DNA of 64,000 bases from Hydnum rufescens UP504 (Eukaryota > Basidiomycota > Agaricomycetes > Cantharellales > Hydnaceae): positions 18,780 through 82,779 of the forward strand of contig MU129056.1 of NCBI GenBank assembly GCA_014904985.1, in the 5' to 3' direction. This document shows positions 41,823-53,497 of the stretch, piece after piece. Within the stretch, counting starts at the first letter, position 1. Each line of letters begins with the position of its first letter. The notes under the pieces were generated by a model. That model made no database searches and had not been told where the DNA came from. It saw only the letters and a list, made by a program, of their open reading frames with translations. The translations under genes were made by a program, and so were the position numbers.

Positions 41823-44800
41823 ACATAATAAAGTGTTTCTTATTTAAAAAAAGCCTAAATGCGGAAATTGGATGAAGTACATCCAAATAATATTTAGCCA
41901 TCCAGCCCAATGGAGGCCCAGGACCAGGGGGAGGTGCCTGGGATGGGTGGAGGGACCCCTAAGGACCCTGGCTGAGTGAAGAAACCAGGCCCAGAGCAAG
42001 TGGCTAGTGCCTGGAGAGATGGGGGCAGTAAAATGAATACCGGAAATTGCGGAACTTGCCGGATCTGAACCGCTGGGCGGTTCGTTCTGAAATTTGGCAC
42101 ATGATTGGGGACTATTAGGGCGAAGAACATATTAAAATTTCAGCCAATTCCGATCAGTAGGTATTGAGATATGAGGAAAACAAGTTTGGACACTGAAAAT
42201 TAATTTCCTCCCCTTACAGAATACCTGGGAACTTGAAAATTTGCACAGAGTATGATAATATAATGTACTAATTATGTGCCAAAAATTATCCCAATCCACC
42301 CACTTTAAGGTAGGGAACTGGACAATGGATACCAGAGGCAGTGAAAATTGCCAAAAAATACCCAATGAGCAGACTATTCTGAAACTTGGCATGTGATTAG
42401 ACACTGCTCAGGTGAAGAACATATTCAATTTTCAGCCAATCCATGCAGTAGGTACAGAGATATGAGGCAAATAGGTTTCAACCTTGAAAATTGATTTACT
42501 CCCCCTACAGACAAGATATGGACTTGAAATTTTACATGGAGTATGACCATGTAATCAAATAAATATGTGCCAAGAATCAGCTTATTTTGTTTACTTCTAG
42601 GCATTGAACTCCCTTTTCAGGCAAAAAGGGAACAAAAGCCTACCATAAATGTAGAACACTCCACATTAGGACCAAACTAAGTGGAATAGGCTTAGAATAT
42701 TATAACACTGACTATATCCAAAAATGAAATACATTGGATGTGTGGAAGTGGTTGAAATTCAGGGGGAGGGGGAGGAAGATCAAAAGTCAATTATATAAGA
42801 TGTAGAGCAGAGGTTGCTCTAATATAATGCCAATAGTTTCATACATATATGGGGAGTATACATACCAAATATCAGCCTGATTGGACTCCATCTAGGCACT
42901 ATTCCACAGCACTCCCCCCTAAATAATAATTTCCTCCCCAGAGCCTTCCATCCATGCAATGGCCCTGAAAATTCACCCTTAGGTCAGCCAAATACATTCA
43001 TAACATTCCCCAAAATTTCAGATTCATGACTCCAGTGTGAGAGTTTCCATAATATTTTCAAGTTTCACTGACATACCCCCTCCAATTGGGGCACTTCCAG
43101 AGCTCCAATCACTCCCATTTTTTGTAGGCCACACCCGGCCACCATTTGAGGCTCAGGCCCAAAATTTCAGCCCATTCTAAGCACTTTTGACATTGGTCAC
43201 ATGATCAAGATCCCCCCTCCCCCTGCTTCACTCAGTGATCCAATCTGTATGAAAGCTGTTGCCATCTGTAGTAGTAGTATGTAACAGTGTATGATTCAAA
43301 TTTCAGAACATTCCATGCAATATTGATTGAGTTATTCAAGAAATATTCTAGATCTATTCAATTTGGGGGTAGAGGTATGGTATGTAGTGAAATTTCACTA
43401 CATACCATACCTCTACCCCCAAATTGAATAGATCTAGAATATTTCTTGAATAACTCAATCAATATTGCATGGAATGTTCTGAAATTTGAATCATACACTG
43501 TTACATACTACTACTACAGATGGCAACAGCTTTCATACAGATTGGATCACTGAGTGAAGCAGGGGGAGGGGGGATCTTGATCATGTGACCAATGTCAAAA
43601 GTGCTTAGAATGGGCTGAAATTTTGGGCCTGAGCCTCAAATGGTGGCCGGTGTGGCCTACAAAAAATGGGAGTGATTGGAGCTCTGGAAGTGCCCCAATT
43701 GGAGGGGGTATGTCAGTGAAACTTGAAAATATTATGGAAACTCTCACACTGGAGTCATGAATCTGAAATTTTGGGGAATGTTATGAATGTATTTGGCTGA
43801 CCTAAGGGTGAATTTTCAGGGCCATTGCATGGATGGAAGGCTCTGGGGAGGAAATTATTATTTAGGGGGGAGTGCTGTGGAATAGTGCCTAGATGGAGTC
43901 CAATCAGGCTGATATTTGGTATGTATACTCCCCATATATGTATTAAACTATTGGCATTATATTAGAGCAACCTCTGCTCTACATCTTATATAATTGACTT
44001 TTGATCTTCCTCCCCCTCCCCCTGAATTTCAACCACTTCCACACATCCAATGTATTTCATTTTTGGATATAGTCAGTGTTATAATATTCTAAGCCTATTC
44101 CACTTAGTTTGGTCCTAATGTGGAGTGTTCTACATTTATGGTAGGCTTTTGTTCCCTTTTTTCCTGAAAAGGGAGTTCAATGCCTAGAAGTAAACAAAAT
44201 AAGCTGATTCTTGGCACATATTTATTTGATTACATGGTCATACTCCATGTAAAATTTCAAGTCCATATCTTGTCTGTAGGGGGAGTAAATCCATTTTCAA
44301 GGTTGAAACCTATTTGCCTCATATCTCTGTACCTACTGCATGGATTTGGCTGAAAATTGAATATGTTCTTCACCTGAGCAGTGTCTAATCACATGCCAAG
44401 TTCAGAATAGTCTGCTCATTGGGTATTTTTTGGCAATTTTCACTGCCTCTGGTCTCAGTTCCCTACCTTAAAGTGGGGTGGATTGGGATAATTTTTGGCA
44501 CATAATTAGTACATTATATTATCATACTCTGTGCACATTTTCAAGTTCCCAGGTATTCTGTAAGGGGAGGAAATTAATTTTCAGTGTCCAAACTTGTTTT
44601 CCTTATATCTCAATACCTACTGATCGGAATTGGCTGAAATTTTAATATGTTCTTCGCCCTAATAGTCCCCAGTCATGTGCCAAATTTCAGAACAAACTGC
44701 CCAGCGGTTCAGATCCGGCAAGTTCTGCAATTTCCGGTATTCATTTTACTGCCGTCATCTCTCCAGGCACTAGCCACTTGCTCTGGGCCTCGTTTATTCA

Positions 44801-44955
44801 CTCAGCCAGGGTCCTTAGGGGTCCCTCCACCCATCCCAGGCACCTCCCCTTGGTCCTGGGCCTCCATTGGGCTGGATGGCTAAATATTATTTGGATGTAC
44901 TTCATCCAATTTCCGCATTTAGGCTTTTTTTAAAATAAAAAACACTTTATTATGT
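41823..44955. mobile_element. 3.1-kb palindromic element inserted in the satellite
   Basis: A near-perfect inverted repeat (about 1565 bp per arm) is centred between 43392 and 43393 (GTAGTGAAA/TTTCACTAC). Arms begin and end with TAATAAAGTGTTT / AAACACTTTATTA-like sequence and are flanked on both sides by CATGTCTAGA satellite. The inner 500 bp of each arm are homologous to the centre of element 1. It encodes nothing recognisable: open frames such as 41894-42130 and 44647-44883 are mirror images of each other and have no domain. It appears to be a foldback-type non-autonomous element; target duplication cannot be defined inside a satellite. Confidence 0.88.
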
Positions 44956-45066
44956 CTAGACATGTCTATAGACATGTCTAGATGTGTCTAGACATGTCTA
45001 TAGACATGACTAGATGTGTCTAGACATGACTATAGACATGACTAGACATGTCTAGACATGACTAAG
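44956..45066. repeat. Right-hand remainder of the satellite
   Basis: Copies of TCTAGACATGACTATAGACA and TAGATGTGTC variants. Its units resemble those at 41050-41170 on the left side more than the homogeneous core. Confidence 0.9.
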
Positions 45067-45099
45067 TCACACACCATATCACTCAAGGCCATGCTTCCA

Positions 45100-45570
45100 G
45101 CCCAAAAGCAAAGCTGCAGATAGCATCAAGAAGACATATCCATAGCCCTGTGATAACACCATAGCTAGTCATCACAAACCTGGCCAGAAGTGTTTCACAT
45201 GTGGAAGTGAGAAGCATTGGGTCAGGGACTGTAAACACTTTGGAGTGTATTCCAACCAATTGGAAAGAAAGATGTTGAAGAAAGAGCATAGACAATATGA
45301 GACTCCTGATTATAAAGCCACATACTCAGCAATGATCAACACCATGCTGAATCTTTAGATGTGGGATGGGCAAAATTAGCTTCCCTGTCTAGCTCCCTTG
45401 TACCCCAGCTGAAGCCCTCATATATAGAGGCACATAACAAACTGTTGGATAATGTAAATGTAGTGACAAATAATATGCAACCTCCCCCCATAAAAACCCC
45501 CTGGGAGTGACCTAGAAAACCACCTGATGAGTCAGCAGGAGGCAAACAGAAGGAAGGAGTACAAAAACTT
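45100..45570 (+). pseudogene. Gypsy-2 gag C-terminus with zinc knuckle
   Basis: HKPGQKCFTCGSEKHWVRDC (knuckle residues at 45191-45232) is a CCHC nucleic-acid-binding motif. The frame runs on to 45357 and then stops. Upstream gag is missing. Confidence 0.82.
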
Positions 45571-45576
45571 GCTGCT

Positions 45577-46060
45577 GTGGCCACAAAGTTGTGGCCCACA
45601 GTCAAGGCTTTGCACCACCCTGAAATGATGCAGGATACCCCTCCAGTGAGGGTTATTTGTTGTTGTAAGGCCAGAGCCATGCCTGCTGGAAAGTCAGCAC
45701 TGGGGATTACAGTGCTAAGCATCCACAACAGCCATTTGGGGATGCTCTCAAGCTCCCCTGTACAGTTACACCTGGACTTGGGAGTGGACATCACCTTAAT
45801 ATCTGAGGACTGCTACAATGCCCTAGAGCATCAGCCAAAACTGCAAAAGGGTATGAAGCTTAGGCTCTTTGAGCTCACCAATCAGGTGAAGATCTTAGGA
45901 TTATAAATCTCCAAATCTTCATGCCCACAGCAGACAAGAGGGTGCTGGAATTCATTGAAGAAGCCTATGTGATCCCAGGAATGAATGTCCCAGTGCTGTT
46001 AGGGGAGGATTTCCAGGTTAACTATGAAATCTCTGTACTGAGATCAGCACAATGAACACA
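45577..46060 (+). pseudogene. Gypsy-2 aspartic protease, active site altered
   Basis: The open piece 45577-45906 contains VQLHLDLGVDITLIS, with the catalytic Asp at 45775-45777, where family members have Asp-Ser/Thr-Gly-Ala. Both altered codons (TTG for TCG, GTG for GCG) are explained by CpG decay. Downstream VPVLLGEDFQVNYE-type sequence appears in another frame near 45990, so there is at least one frameshift. Confidence 0.78.
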
Positions 46061-46589
46061 CCTGTTGATTAACCAGCCAGGGGAAAGGTTCAACATTCCA
46101 GCCCACTCGACACCCCCCTTGACCAAGGATTTCCAAGTTCAACCCTGTCACCCCCCAGAGATAAGAAATCATGCCATGTACTTGGCCACTTCCAGAAATC
46201 CTGGCTATGCACAGAAAAGTAGGACTCCCATGACACACTTACTGTGAGCAGCTGAGATGTGAAGATTCATGCAGGGTGGGTCACCAGGGTTCCTGTAGAA
46301 GGCCAACTATGGGTCATGATGAGTGGTTCATGGAGCAAGTCACACTCCCCATGAACAATGGTTGCTTCCTAGCAGCCCCTTCAGCACTAGTTAAGTCCAA
46401 GGAGCTTGTTGTAGCCATAGCCAATACATCCCCCTCCACAGAATGGATTTGCAAAGTGACATGCTAGGCATCCTACATGATCCAGACTGATATCTTGATG
46501 TGGCCACTGATAGCAGATGAACCCAGCACTTGAAGGCCTATGCCCAAGTAGTGCAGAAGATCCCCAAAGGATCACTAGGAGACTGAGAT

Positions 46590-47660
46590 CTGTCAGATCA
46601 GACATTAGTGAAGTCACAAGCATTAGAGATCCCCCCAGAACCAGACAGCCCTGATGAACCTTGGAGTCTGAAAACATCAGAACCTGGAGATCCAACAACT
46701 TATGACTCCAAAAAACTGGATGAGCTGATGGACATTGTGCCAGATGCCCCTCCAGAGATAAAAGTGAAGACCCTGGAGTTAATCAAAAAGCATGTTAAAG
46801 CCTTCAGATTTGATGACCAACTTGGAACAGTGGAGATGACCACCAAGATTCATATGAAAGAGGAAACTTTCCCAGTCTTGTTGCCTCTGTACAGAGCTTC
46901 ACCAGTGAAGAGACAAGTGATTGATGAGCAGATGGATAAATAGATCTGCCAAGAAGTCATAGAACCTTCAAAAGTCCCTGGGCTGCCCCCATAGTCATAG
47001 CATACTGAAATGGGAAGCCCAGATCCTGTGTTGATTACAGGGAACTCAATGCTATGACCATACCAGATGAGTTCCTGATTCTGTGACAAACAGAAATCCT
47101 GCAAGTCTTATCCAGATCACAAGTCCTATCCACCCTTGATGCACTGGCCAGGTTTCACCAGATGGAAATGGAGGATGAGGATAAAGAAAAAATGGCCTTT
47201 CACTCCCATAGAGGGCTTTGGGAGTTTAAATGGAGGCCTTTCAGCCTAAGAAACAGCCCCTCAACCTTCCAAAGGATGATGCAGTCAATTCTCACCCCCT
47301 TTCTGTGGATTTTCTCATTAGTGTACATTAATGATATTGTAGCATACTCAAAATCATATGAGGAACACCTAGGGCATTTTGATAAGGTTCTCCAAGTGTG
47401 TGTCAAAGCAGGATTGATGCTAGCACTGAAGAAGTGCCATTTCATGTGCACATCAATGTTCCTCCTGGGCCAGAAAGTCTCCAGGCTGGGACTTTCTATG
47501 CACAAGGAGAAGATAAGAGCTATCATAGATATAGCTCATCCTCCTAATAAGAAAATGCTCCAAACATTCTTAGGAATGGCAGTGTACTTCTTGCACTTCA
47601 TACTGCACTACTCTGAGAGCGCAGTGCCCCTATTCTATGTAACAATGTAAAATGGAACTG
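46590..47660 (+). pseudogene. Gypsy-2 reverse transcriptase, catalytic Asp lost
   Basis: The piece 46608-46943 is the RT lead-in (APPEIKVKTLELIKKHVKAF, PLYRASPVKRQVIDEQM). The piece 47162-47650 has the palm: GLWEFKWRPFSLRNSPSTFQ, then YIND at 47324-47335 in place of Y-x-D-D, then KKCHF and FLGMAVYF. The first catalytic Asp of the pair is Asn (GAT to AAT), so even an intact frame would be inactive. Stops lie between the pieces at 46941 and 46994-47100. Confidence 0.88.
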
Positions 47661-48393
47661 GGGGGTGGACCAAGAACTGGCCTTTGAAGATGTCAAGGAA
47701 GGCCTGGTTTCTGCCCCAGTGCTTGGCCATCCCATGCCCTCAAAACTGTATTGCATTTACTCTGATGCTTCCAATGTAGCATTGGGAGCTAGCCTCCAGC
47801 AAGTACAACCCATAATGGTAAAAGATTTAAGGGGTACAAAGTTACACAACAGGATTTTAGACAAGCACACCAAGGGTGAACCTGTACCAAGGCTAGTGTG
47901 CCAAGTTTTGAAAAATACAAATGATGTGCCTGACCCTGATTCTGGGGCCTCAGATGTGGAAGATACTACAGTGCATGTTGAATGAGTGATCACCTACTGG
48001 AGCAGATCCTTGAAATCCACAGAACAGAACTACTCTGAAATGGAAAGGGAAGCCCTAGGAGTGAAGGAAGTGCTAGTGCACTTCCAGCCCTTCGTCAAAG
48101 GTGAGAAAAATATTATGATCACTGATCATGCAGCTCTACAATGGGCAAGGACATATGAAAATGCCAACAGGCATCTTGCAGCATGGGGGGCAGTGTTTGC
48201 AGCATATCCAGGTCTGGATATAGTACATCAAGCAGGGATAGTGCACTTGAATGTAGACCCCCTCTCAAGACTGAGACAGACACTGCCACATCAATCACCT
48301 GTAGAAGATAAATCCCCACCCTTGCCCAGCCAGCTCCCATCCCAGCTGATATTTGCCTGGGAAGATGCAGTCAAGAGAAAACCCACAGAGTGA
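47661..48393 (+). pseudogene. Gypsy-2 RNase H
   Basis: Open pieces 47665-47985 and 47986-48393 carry YCIYSDASNVALGASLQQ (first catalytic Asp), NYSEMEREALGVKEVLVHF (catalytic Glu), MITDHAALQWA (second Asp) and AGIVHLNVDPLSRL. It degrades the RNA strand of the replication hybrid. One TGA at 47983 separates the halves. Confidence 0.88.
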
Positions 48394-48689
48394 GCCATGT
48401 TCCTATTGACACAGGTGCAGACTAAGAGATGGATGGCAGAGGCTACCCCAGCAGCTAGAAGAACAGTGGAAGCTGTACCACAGAGAAGCAGGACAGAAAA
48501 CCCACCCAATCGGGAATGAAGGCCATGGACAATCAACATCTCAGCCAGTCCCTCCCAAATAGAAGCCTTTGTCAAAGGATACCAAAGTGATCCCAGCTCC
48601 AAGCAGCCCTGGATGGAGGCTGTTGTTGACAAATCAGAACTCTGAGCAGCCCAACAATTCTATAAATGGAATGAAGGCCTCCTGATATT

Positions 48690-49540
48690 TTGCAATGCAG
48701 ACTGGGTTGCCAGACTCTGTGTGCCAAAGTCAGAAGTATGTAGAGTCCTCCTGGAGTCCCATGAGTCACCATGGGAGTCTGCACACACAGGATCCTCAAG
48801 GCTATTCCACAAACTGGTGGCTAGGTTCTACTGGCCAAGGCTGTGGTCAGATGTTGTGGAGTTTTCAAAAACCTGTGACATTTGCCAGAAGACCAAATCT
48901 GATAAGCATGGTCTGATAGGGAAGTTATTCCCACACACAATTCCCCTCCTTCCATTCAAAGTAGTGATGCTAGATCTGATCATGGGTCTCCTGAGGTCAG
49001 AGGGACATGACACAGTCCTAGTAATTGTGGATAAGCTCACCAAGTTCATCCAGTACATCCCAACCACCTCTCACCTGAAGCAAGATGGATTTTCCAAGTT
49101 ATGTGTGCAAAATGTCCTCTTAAAATACAGCATCCCTCACCAGATGATTGCAGATTGGGATGCTAGGTGGGCCAAATCCTTCTGGGCATCAGTAGCCAAG
49201 CACCTGGATTTATATTTGATGCTGTCCACCTTGCATCATCCCCAAACCAACAGACAGATGGAGAAAGTGAATGACTTGCTATAAGTAGCCCTACATGCCT
49301 ACACAGCTGGGAATTGCAGTTCTTGGGCCCAGTGGCTTGGAACACTAGCAATGGCTCACAATGCCATGCCCACTCATCTATGGGATACTCCCCCTTCTTC
49401 CTGTTGCATGGATACTCTCCTCAAACACAAGCTGCAGTGATAGACCCAGTACCCAGGGGAATTGAGCAGTTCAAGCTCAACAATGTATCCACATCGACCT
49501 TTGTGAATGAACTAGAAGTACATTGCTCTTGAGCATGAGA
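48690..49540 (+). pseudogene. Gypsy-2 integrase
   Basis: The piece 48721-49284 has the zinc-binding pattern (SHESPWESAHTG, then CDICQK), and the core residues: VMLDLIMGL (first Asp), IADWDARW (second Asp, Trp where Arg is usual), HPQTNRQMEKVNDLL (Glu). After TAA at 49282 homology continues in two frames to about 49530. Confidence 0.88.
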
Positions 49541-49589
49541 TGCTCTGGTTGAGGCTCAAGCCAGGCAAGCCAAAGCCTATGATAAAAAG

Positions 49590-50039
49590 AAGTGTGATGA
49601 TGAATTTGAGGAAGGAGACAAGGTTCTAGTGAACCCTCACTCTCTAGAGTTGATTGATGTGCAAGGAACAGGAAGGAAATTGGTCCAAAGGCATATTGGG
49701 CCTTTTACTATATTGGAGAAGATAAATCCCATAGTCTACCACTCGCATCTCCTGCCTGAATATAAAATGCATCCCATAATGAATATTCAGCACCTAACCA
49801 AATACTACTGGGATGTACAAGAGGAAGGAAGGGCTAAGCTCCCCAAGCTAACAGAGCTATCCACTGAGGAGTATGAAGTGGAGAAGCTGGTAGGCCATCA
49901 ATATAATCCACAGACAAGGAAGAGGGAATATCTAGTACATTGGAAAGGATATGGACCAGAGCATGACATGTTTGAGCTGGAACCCACATTATGGAATGCC
50001 TTTGTGCAGCTCAGGGAATACCAAAAGACCCTAGAGTGA
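49590..50039 (+). pseudogene. Gypsy-2 integrase tail and chromodomain
   Basis: Open for 136 codons from 49629. It starts with the GPFTI.../INIQHLTKYY tail of gypsy integrases and ends with the chromodomain EYEVEKLVGHQ, REYLVHWKGYGPEHD and FELEPTLWNA. The stop is at 50037. This is the best-preserved chromodomain in the window. Confidence 0.92.
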
Positions 50040-50271
50040 CATGCTTGTAACCCATGGGGTCCACAAGGCAGCTATGGAGATTCCCAGCTGCTTCCACACC
50101 TAGCTTCCCAGTACTGAGTTCCTTCCCCTTTCTATGACCTCCCTTGACAGCCCTCTTTCCCCTCCTCTTCTCTCTCTCCCCTTTGCTCTCCCTCAATCCA
50201 GACCCCAATCCAGTGCAGCATCCTGGTCCTCAGAGACACAAAGGAGTATGCTGCAGCCAGTGATACATGAT

Positions 50272-52810
50272 GCCTAGCAATAATGCTGATCCCCTCAACC
50301 CATACTATGCTCAATATGGTGATGAGGAGGATAATCCAGAATGATGCCCAGTGGAACCCTGGAGAGATCAGCATACTTCTATGTATACACACTAACCACA
50401 TTGAATCTAGCTGGTGCTTTCCCATGAGTCCAAGGATTTCCCCTGTTTTACAAGGACCCCTATGATTACTGCTGGGAGGATTTAGATGAATGGGGATGGC
50501 TCAGGAAGTTTGAGTGGACTTACCACACACAGTTACTCCCTATAAATCACCCGTTCCCTTTACACCAAGCATTCATCCTGTTTGATGTGAAGCAATTTGA
50601 TTTCGACCCCTGCCAGCATCTTCTGCAGGCTAGAGGTCCTAATCCCAGCCTCAGGCCTCTCTCAAATAGCTACCTGCAAGCTGTCCACAATGCAGGACAC
50701 TCAATGTTACACTGCATCAGAGGGATTGAGTACATGACCCAGTGCTACAACTTCATGCTCCCCTCCAATTGTGACCCAGACTGGCACTTTGGACAGTCCT
50801 GGATGTTCCTCCTCCAGCAAGGAACCACTCCAGCCACAGCTTGGAAAGCCATCCATGTTGCTCAGGTCCTCAGGAGGCAGGTCCTCAATGCAACAGGATA
50901 TGTCTCTATGGCTTTCCATGTTATCCTCCATCTCTTGTGCTTTAAAGAGAGGCTGTGCCCTCCCCAGTTTAGGACAACAGTCCAACTTTCTGGCCTTGTT
51001 ATTCTCAAGAGAGACAGGTGCTCCCAACTAATCGGAGAAGGGCTAGCACAACTGGGGGTTCCTGTATGGTCTGCCAAAGTAGACAATGAGACTCTGCCAC
51101 TCAACCTATACCCTTGAGGCACCACCCAGAATTCACCACTATGGGAAGAAGCAAAACAAATGATTAAGGACTGGCACCCACACTGGAATTTGAGGGATGG
51201 GATCTCTCTATGAGCCATACAGGAGCTATTTGAACAGAAGCTCAAGGCTCAACAACACAAGCATCTCATAGGCCCCCCAGAGATTCTTTAGATAATGAAG
51301 AAGGATCATCCCCATGAAACTAGGTGAACAGGGCCATACTACATCCACCATCCCACTTACTTTTGTAAACCCCAAGGTCCCCCAGGTGAAATTTACCTCA
51401 AGGGCCTCACATGATGGCTCACCCAAGTGAATGATGGGAACTACATGATAGTACTGACAGAAATACAAGCCTGTCTGGGAGAAGCCACTCTTTCTCTCAT
51501 GAAGCTAGAGCCCCAGGAACAATCCCCTCCTCTCCTGGCACTCCTCCATCAGAATTACCCCCAGTGCCATGAATGGATGAGGAGCCATGGAATTGAATGG
51601 CATGAGCCTGAGTCCTTCCCACAGCTAGTGGTACAGGAAGAGCTATCCACATGTTTGATAGACCCCTTGCTATGCACCTATGGGGCCCTGCCTGCACTGC
51701 TAGACTGACTAGGTGATCTGGATCCCCTCTACCCCTCAGTCCCACATGCCACTAGAAGGTTGAGATCCAAATTGTCTGAAGGAAGACAGGTCCATGCATG
51801 CCAGAATGCTCCTACATTCCCAGAAGAGGAGCTGGCCCCTTATGAGGATTATGACCCCACATCAGGCAACTTCATGTTGCCCAATGACCCTGAAGCCCCA
51901 CTGGTAGACCCCATTGCTGTGGGGCCACCAATCACCCCCATTCCACAAGACCCAAACAAAGTATGGGATTCCCCAGGAGCACAGTTGGCCAGGTTCCCAG
52001 TGGAACTGGCCCCCTTCATCTGCCTCAGCTCCAGGGAAAAACTTGAAGACAAACTAGTTGATCACTACACATCAGGCAGTATGGAATGGTTATATGAGGA
52101 ACCACACCTTATTCTCATGTTTGTAGACCAGGATTGAGCCCATTACACCTTGGAAAACCAGTGACAGGCTGCAAAATCCTATCCTTCTGAGCCCTCAGCC
52201 CAAGCACTCCCTTACATTGAAAACCAGTGCCATCCCTGGAGCTCAGGTTCCATAGCACAGCATGAAGAAGCAGTTGAGCTGAGGTACCTTGGCCACCTCA
52301 AGAAGTACCCCATCCCTGAGCCAACTTGAATCCAGGGAAGCATGACTTGCCCCCCAGAGACAGTCTTCAAGTCAGCACACCTCCTCAAACTCTTCTACCC
52401 CCAAGGCCTCCCTAGAACCCATAGAATGGGCTAATCTCTTATATTGTGCTATCTTGTTCAGCCAGTAGCATTCATGGGTCTCCTGGAACAGAAAACTGAC
52501 CTCCTTTGGGAAATGAGCATTTCCCTAGCCTCTCAGCTACTTCAAGCCATGGAGGGTCTATTGGCTATCTTAAAGAGGCATTTGTCTTATGAAGAACCAG
52601 TGCAATTCAACCTCCCCATCCCATTTGTTGGTTATCACTGCAATGCCCTGGTCTGGCTAGCCTACAAGACCCCTGAAGTCAATCCCACCTCCATGGGAGC
52701 CTGAGGTACTTATGTGGGCAAGAAATTCCATCAGAACAACACCCATGAATGCTATGAGATTACTCTTGATGACCTTGATCTTGACTTAGACAATTCTGAA
52801 GCTCACAGGC
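50272..52810 (+). pseudogene. Additional ORF relic of gypsy-2, function unknown
   Basis: After the chromodomain a second coding relic of about 840 codons runs to the purine tract before the 3' LTR. A start region DPLNPYYAQYGDEEDN is near 50284; from 50500 (DLDEWGWLRKFEWTYH) it reads almost continuously, with open pieces 50587-51117, 51427-51708, 51760-52137 and 52444-52704 linked through stops in the same frame. Features: AGHSMLHCIRGIEYM, many Trp and Pro, acidic C-terminus (DDLDLDLDN). No transmembrane pair, protease or polymerase motif is evident. Its place, between pol and the 3' LTR, is where envelope-like or captured genes sit in other gypsy elements, but I see no envelope features. I associate similar hypothetical proteins with agaricomycete repeats. 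Confidence 0.62.
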
Positions 52811-52839
52811 ATGAATCCTAGCATCTACACTGGGGGGCA

Positions 52840-53060
52840 CTGTAATATAGTGATCCAATATTATCATGCATGCTCTCATCCTTAACCTCTTTCCTAGTTT
52901 AGTCGCTGATGTAATTAGCATAGCCACAAGGATTGTAGCTGTGGGCCTAGCTGAGAATAAAGCATCTTTTGCCTGGACTTCTATGCAATGCATGAAACCA
53001 TGACCCTTGCCCTCTCTCCATCTAGCTTCACATCACAATGACACAGTCACAATACTAATG
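52840..53060 (+). repeat. Probable gypsy-2 3' LTR
   Basis: It starts TGTAATATAGTGATCC right after the purine-rich ACTGGGGGGCAC. It contains an AATAAAGC polyadenylation-like signal (52957). The end is uncertain (ACAGTCACA near 53050), because the 5' LTR is missing and cannot be compared. Confidence 0.55.
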
Positions 53061-53497
53061 TATGAATAGGTACAACTATGGCTGCTCCACAAGCCAGCTG
53101 TATAATGAAGGATCAGGAGTATGAGTTGCATATGAGTGTGACTCATGCAGTAGGTCAATCCCCTAGCCTCCAATCACTAATACTCCCTTTCCACCTTCTA
53201 GACAGCTGTTGTGCCCCTTGGCCAACAGCTGCCACATTCATCCTCCCATTCCCCTCTTCCCCTCCCTCACTTCTCCTGCATTCAAGGTGAAGCCAGTGCC
53301 TAGCCTCATATGCAGCCTCCCCATTTGAAGTGAGTGCTTAGAACAGTGGGATTTCCTTTCCCATTCTGTTCACAGACAAGTTGACTCCATCTCATCCAAC
53401 AACAACTCTCATGCATATTCAAAGTCAGATAGTGTGTTTTACAGATAATCATCACAATCCAATGGGAGACAAAACTACACAACATCCAAAAAATTGA
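53061..53497. other. Spacer, nothing recognised
   Basis: Pyrimidine-rich around 53180-53280. Short open frames only. Confidence 0.4.

Larger units (their letters stand above)
45067..53060 (+). mobile_element. Gypsy-2: decayed Ty3/gypsy chromovirus, 5'-truncated
   Basis: Order on the plus strand: gag zinc knuckle, protease, RT, RNase H, integrase, chromodomain, an additional long ORF relic, then a purine tract and a probable 3' LTR from 52840. The 5' LTR and most of gag are absent: the element emerges directly from satellite sequence at 45067. All frames are broken. Active-site substitutions (Asp-Leu-Gly in the protease, Tyr-Ile-Asn-Asp in RT) are the kind produced by C-to-T or G-to-A changes. 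Confidence 0.9.

Noticed and set aside
50272..52810. Envelope gene of gypsy-2
   Set aside because: No signal peptide, fusion region or terminal membrane segment is seen; only the position is suggestive.
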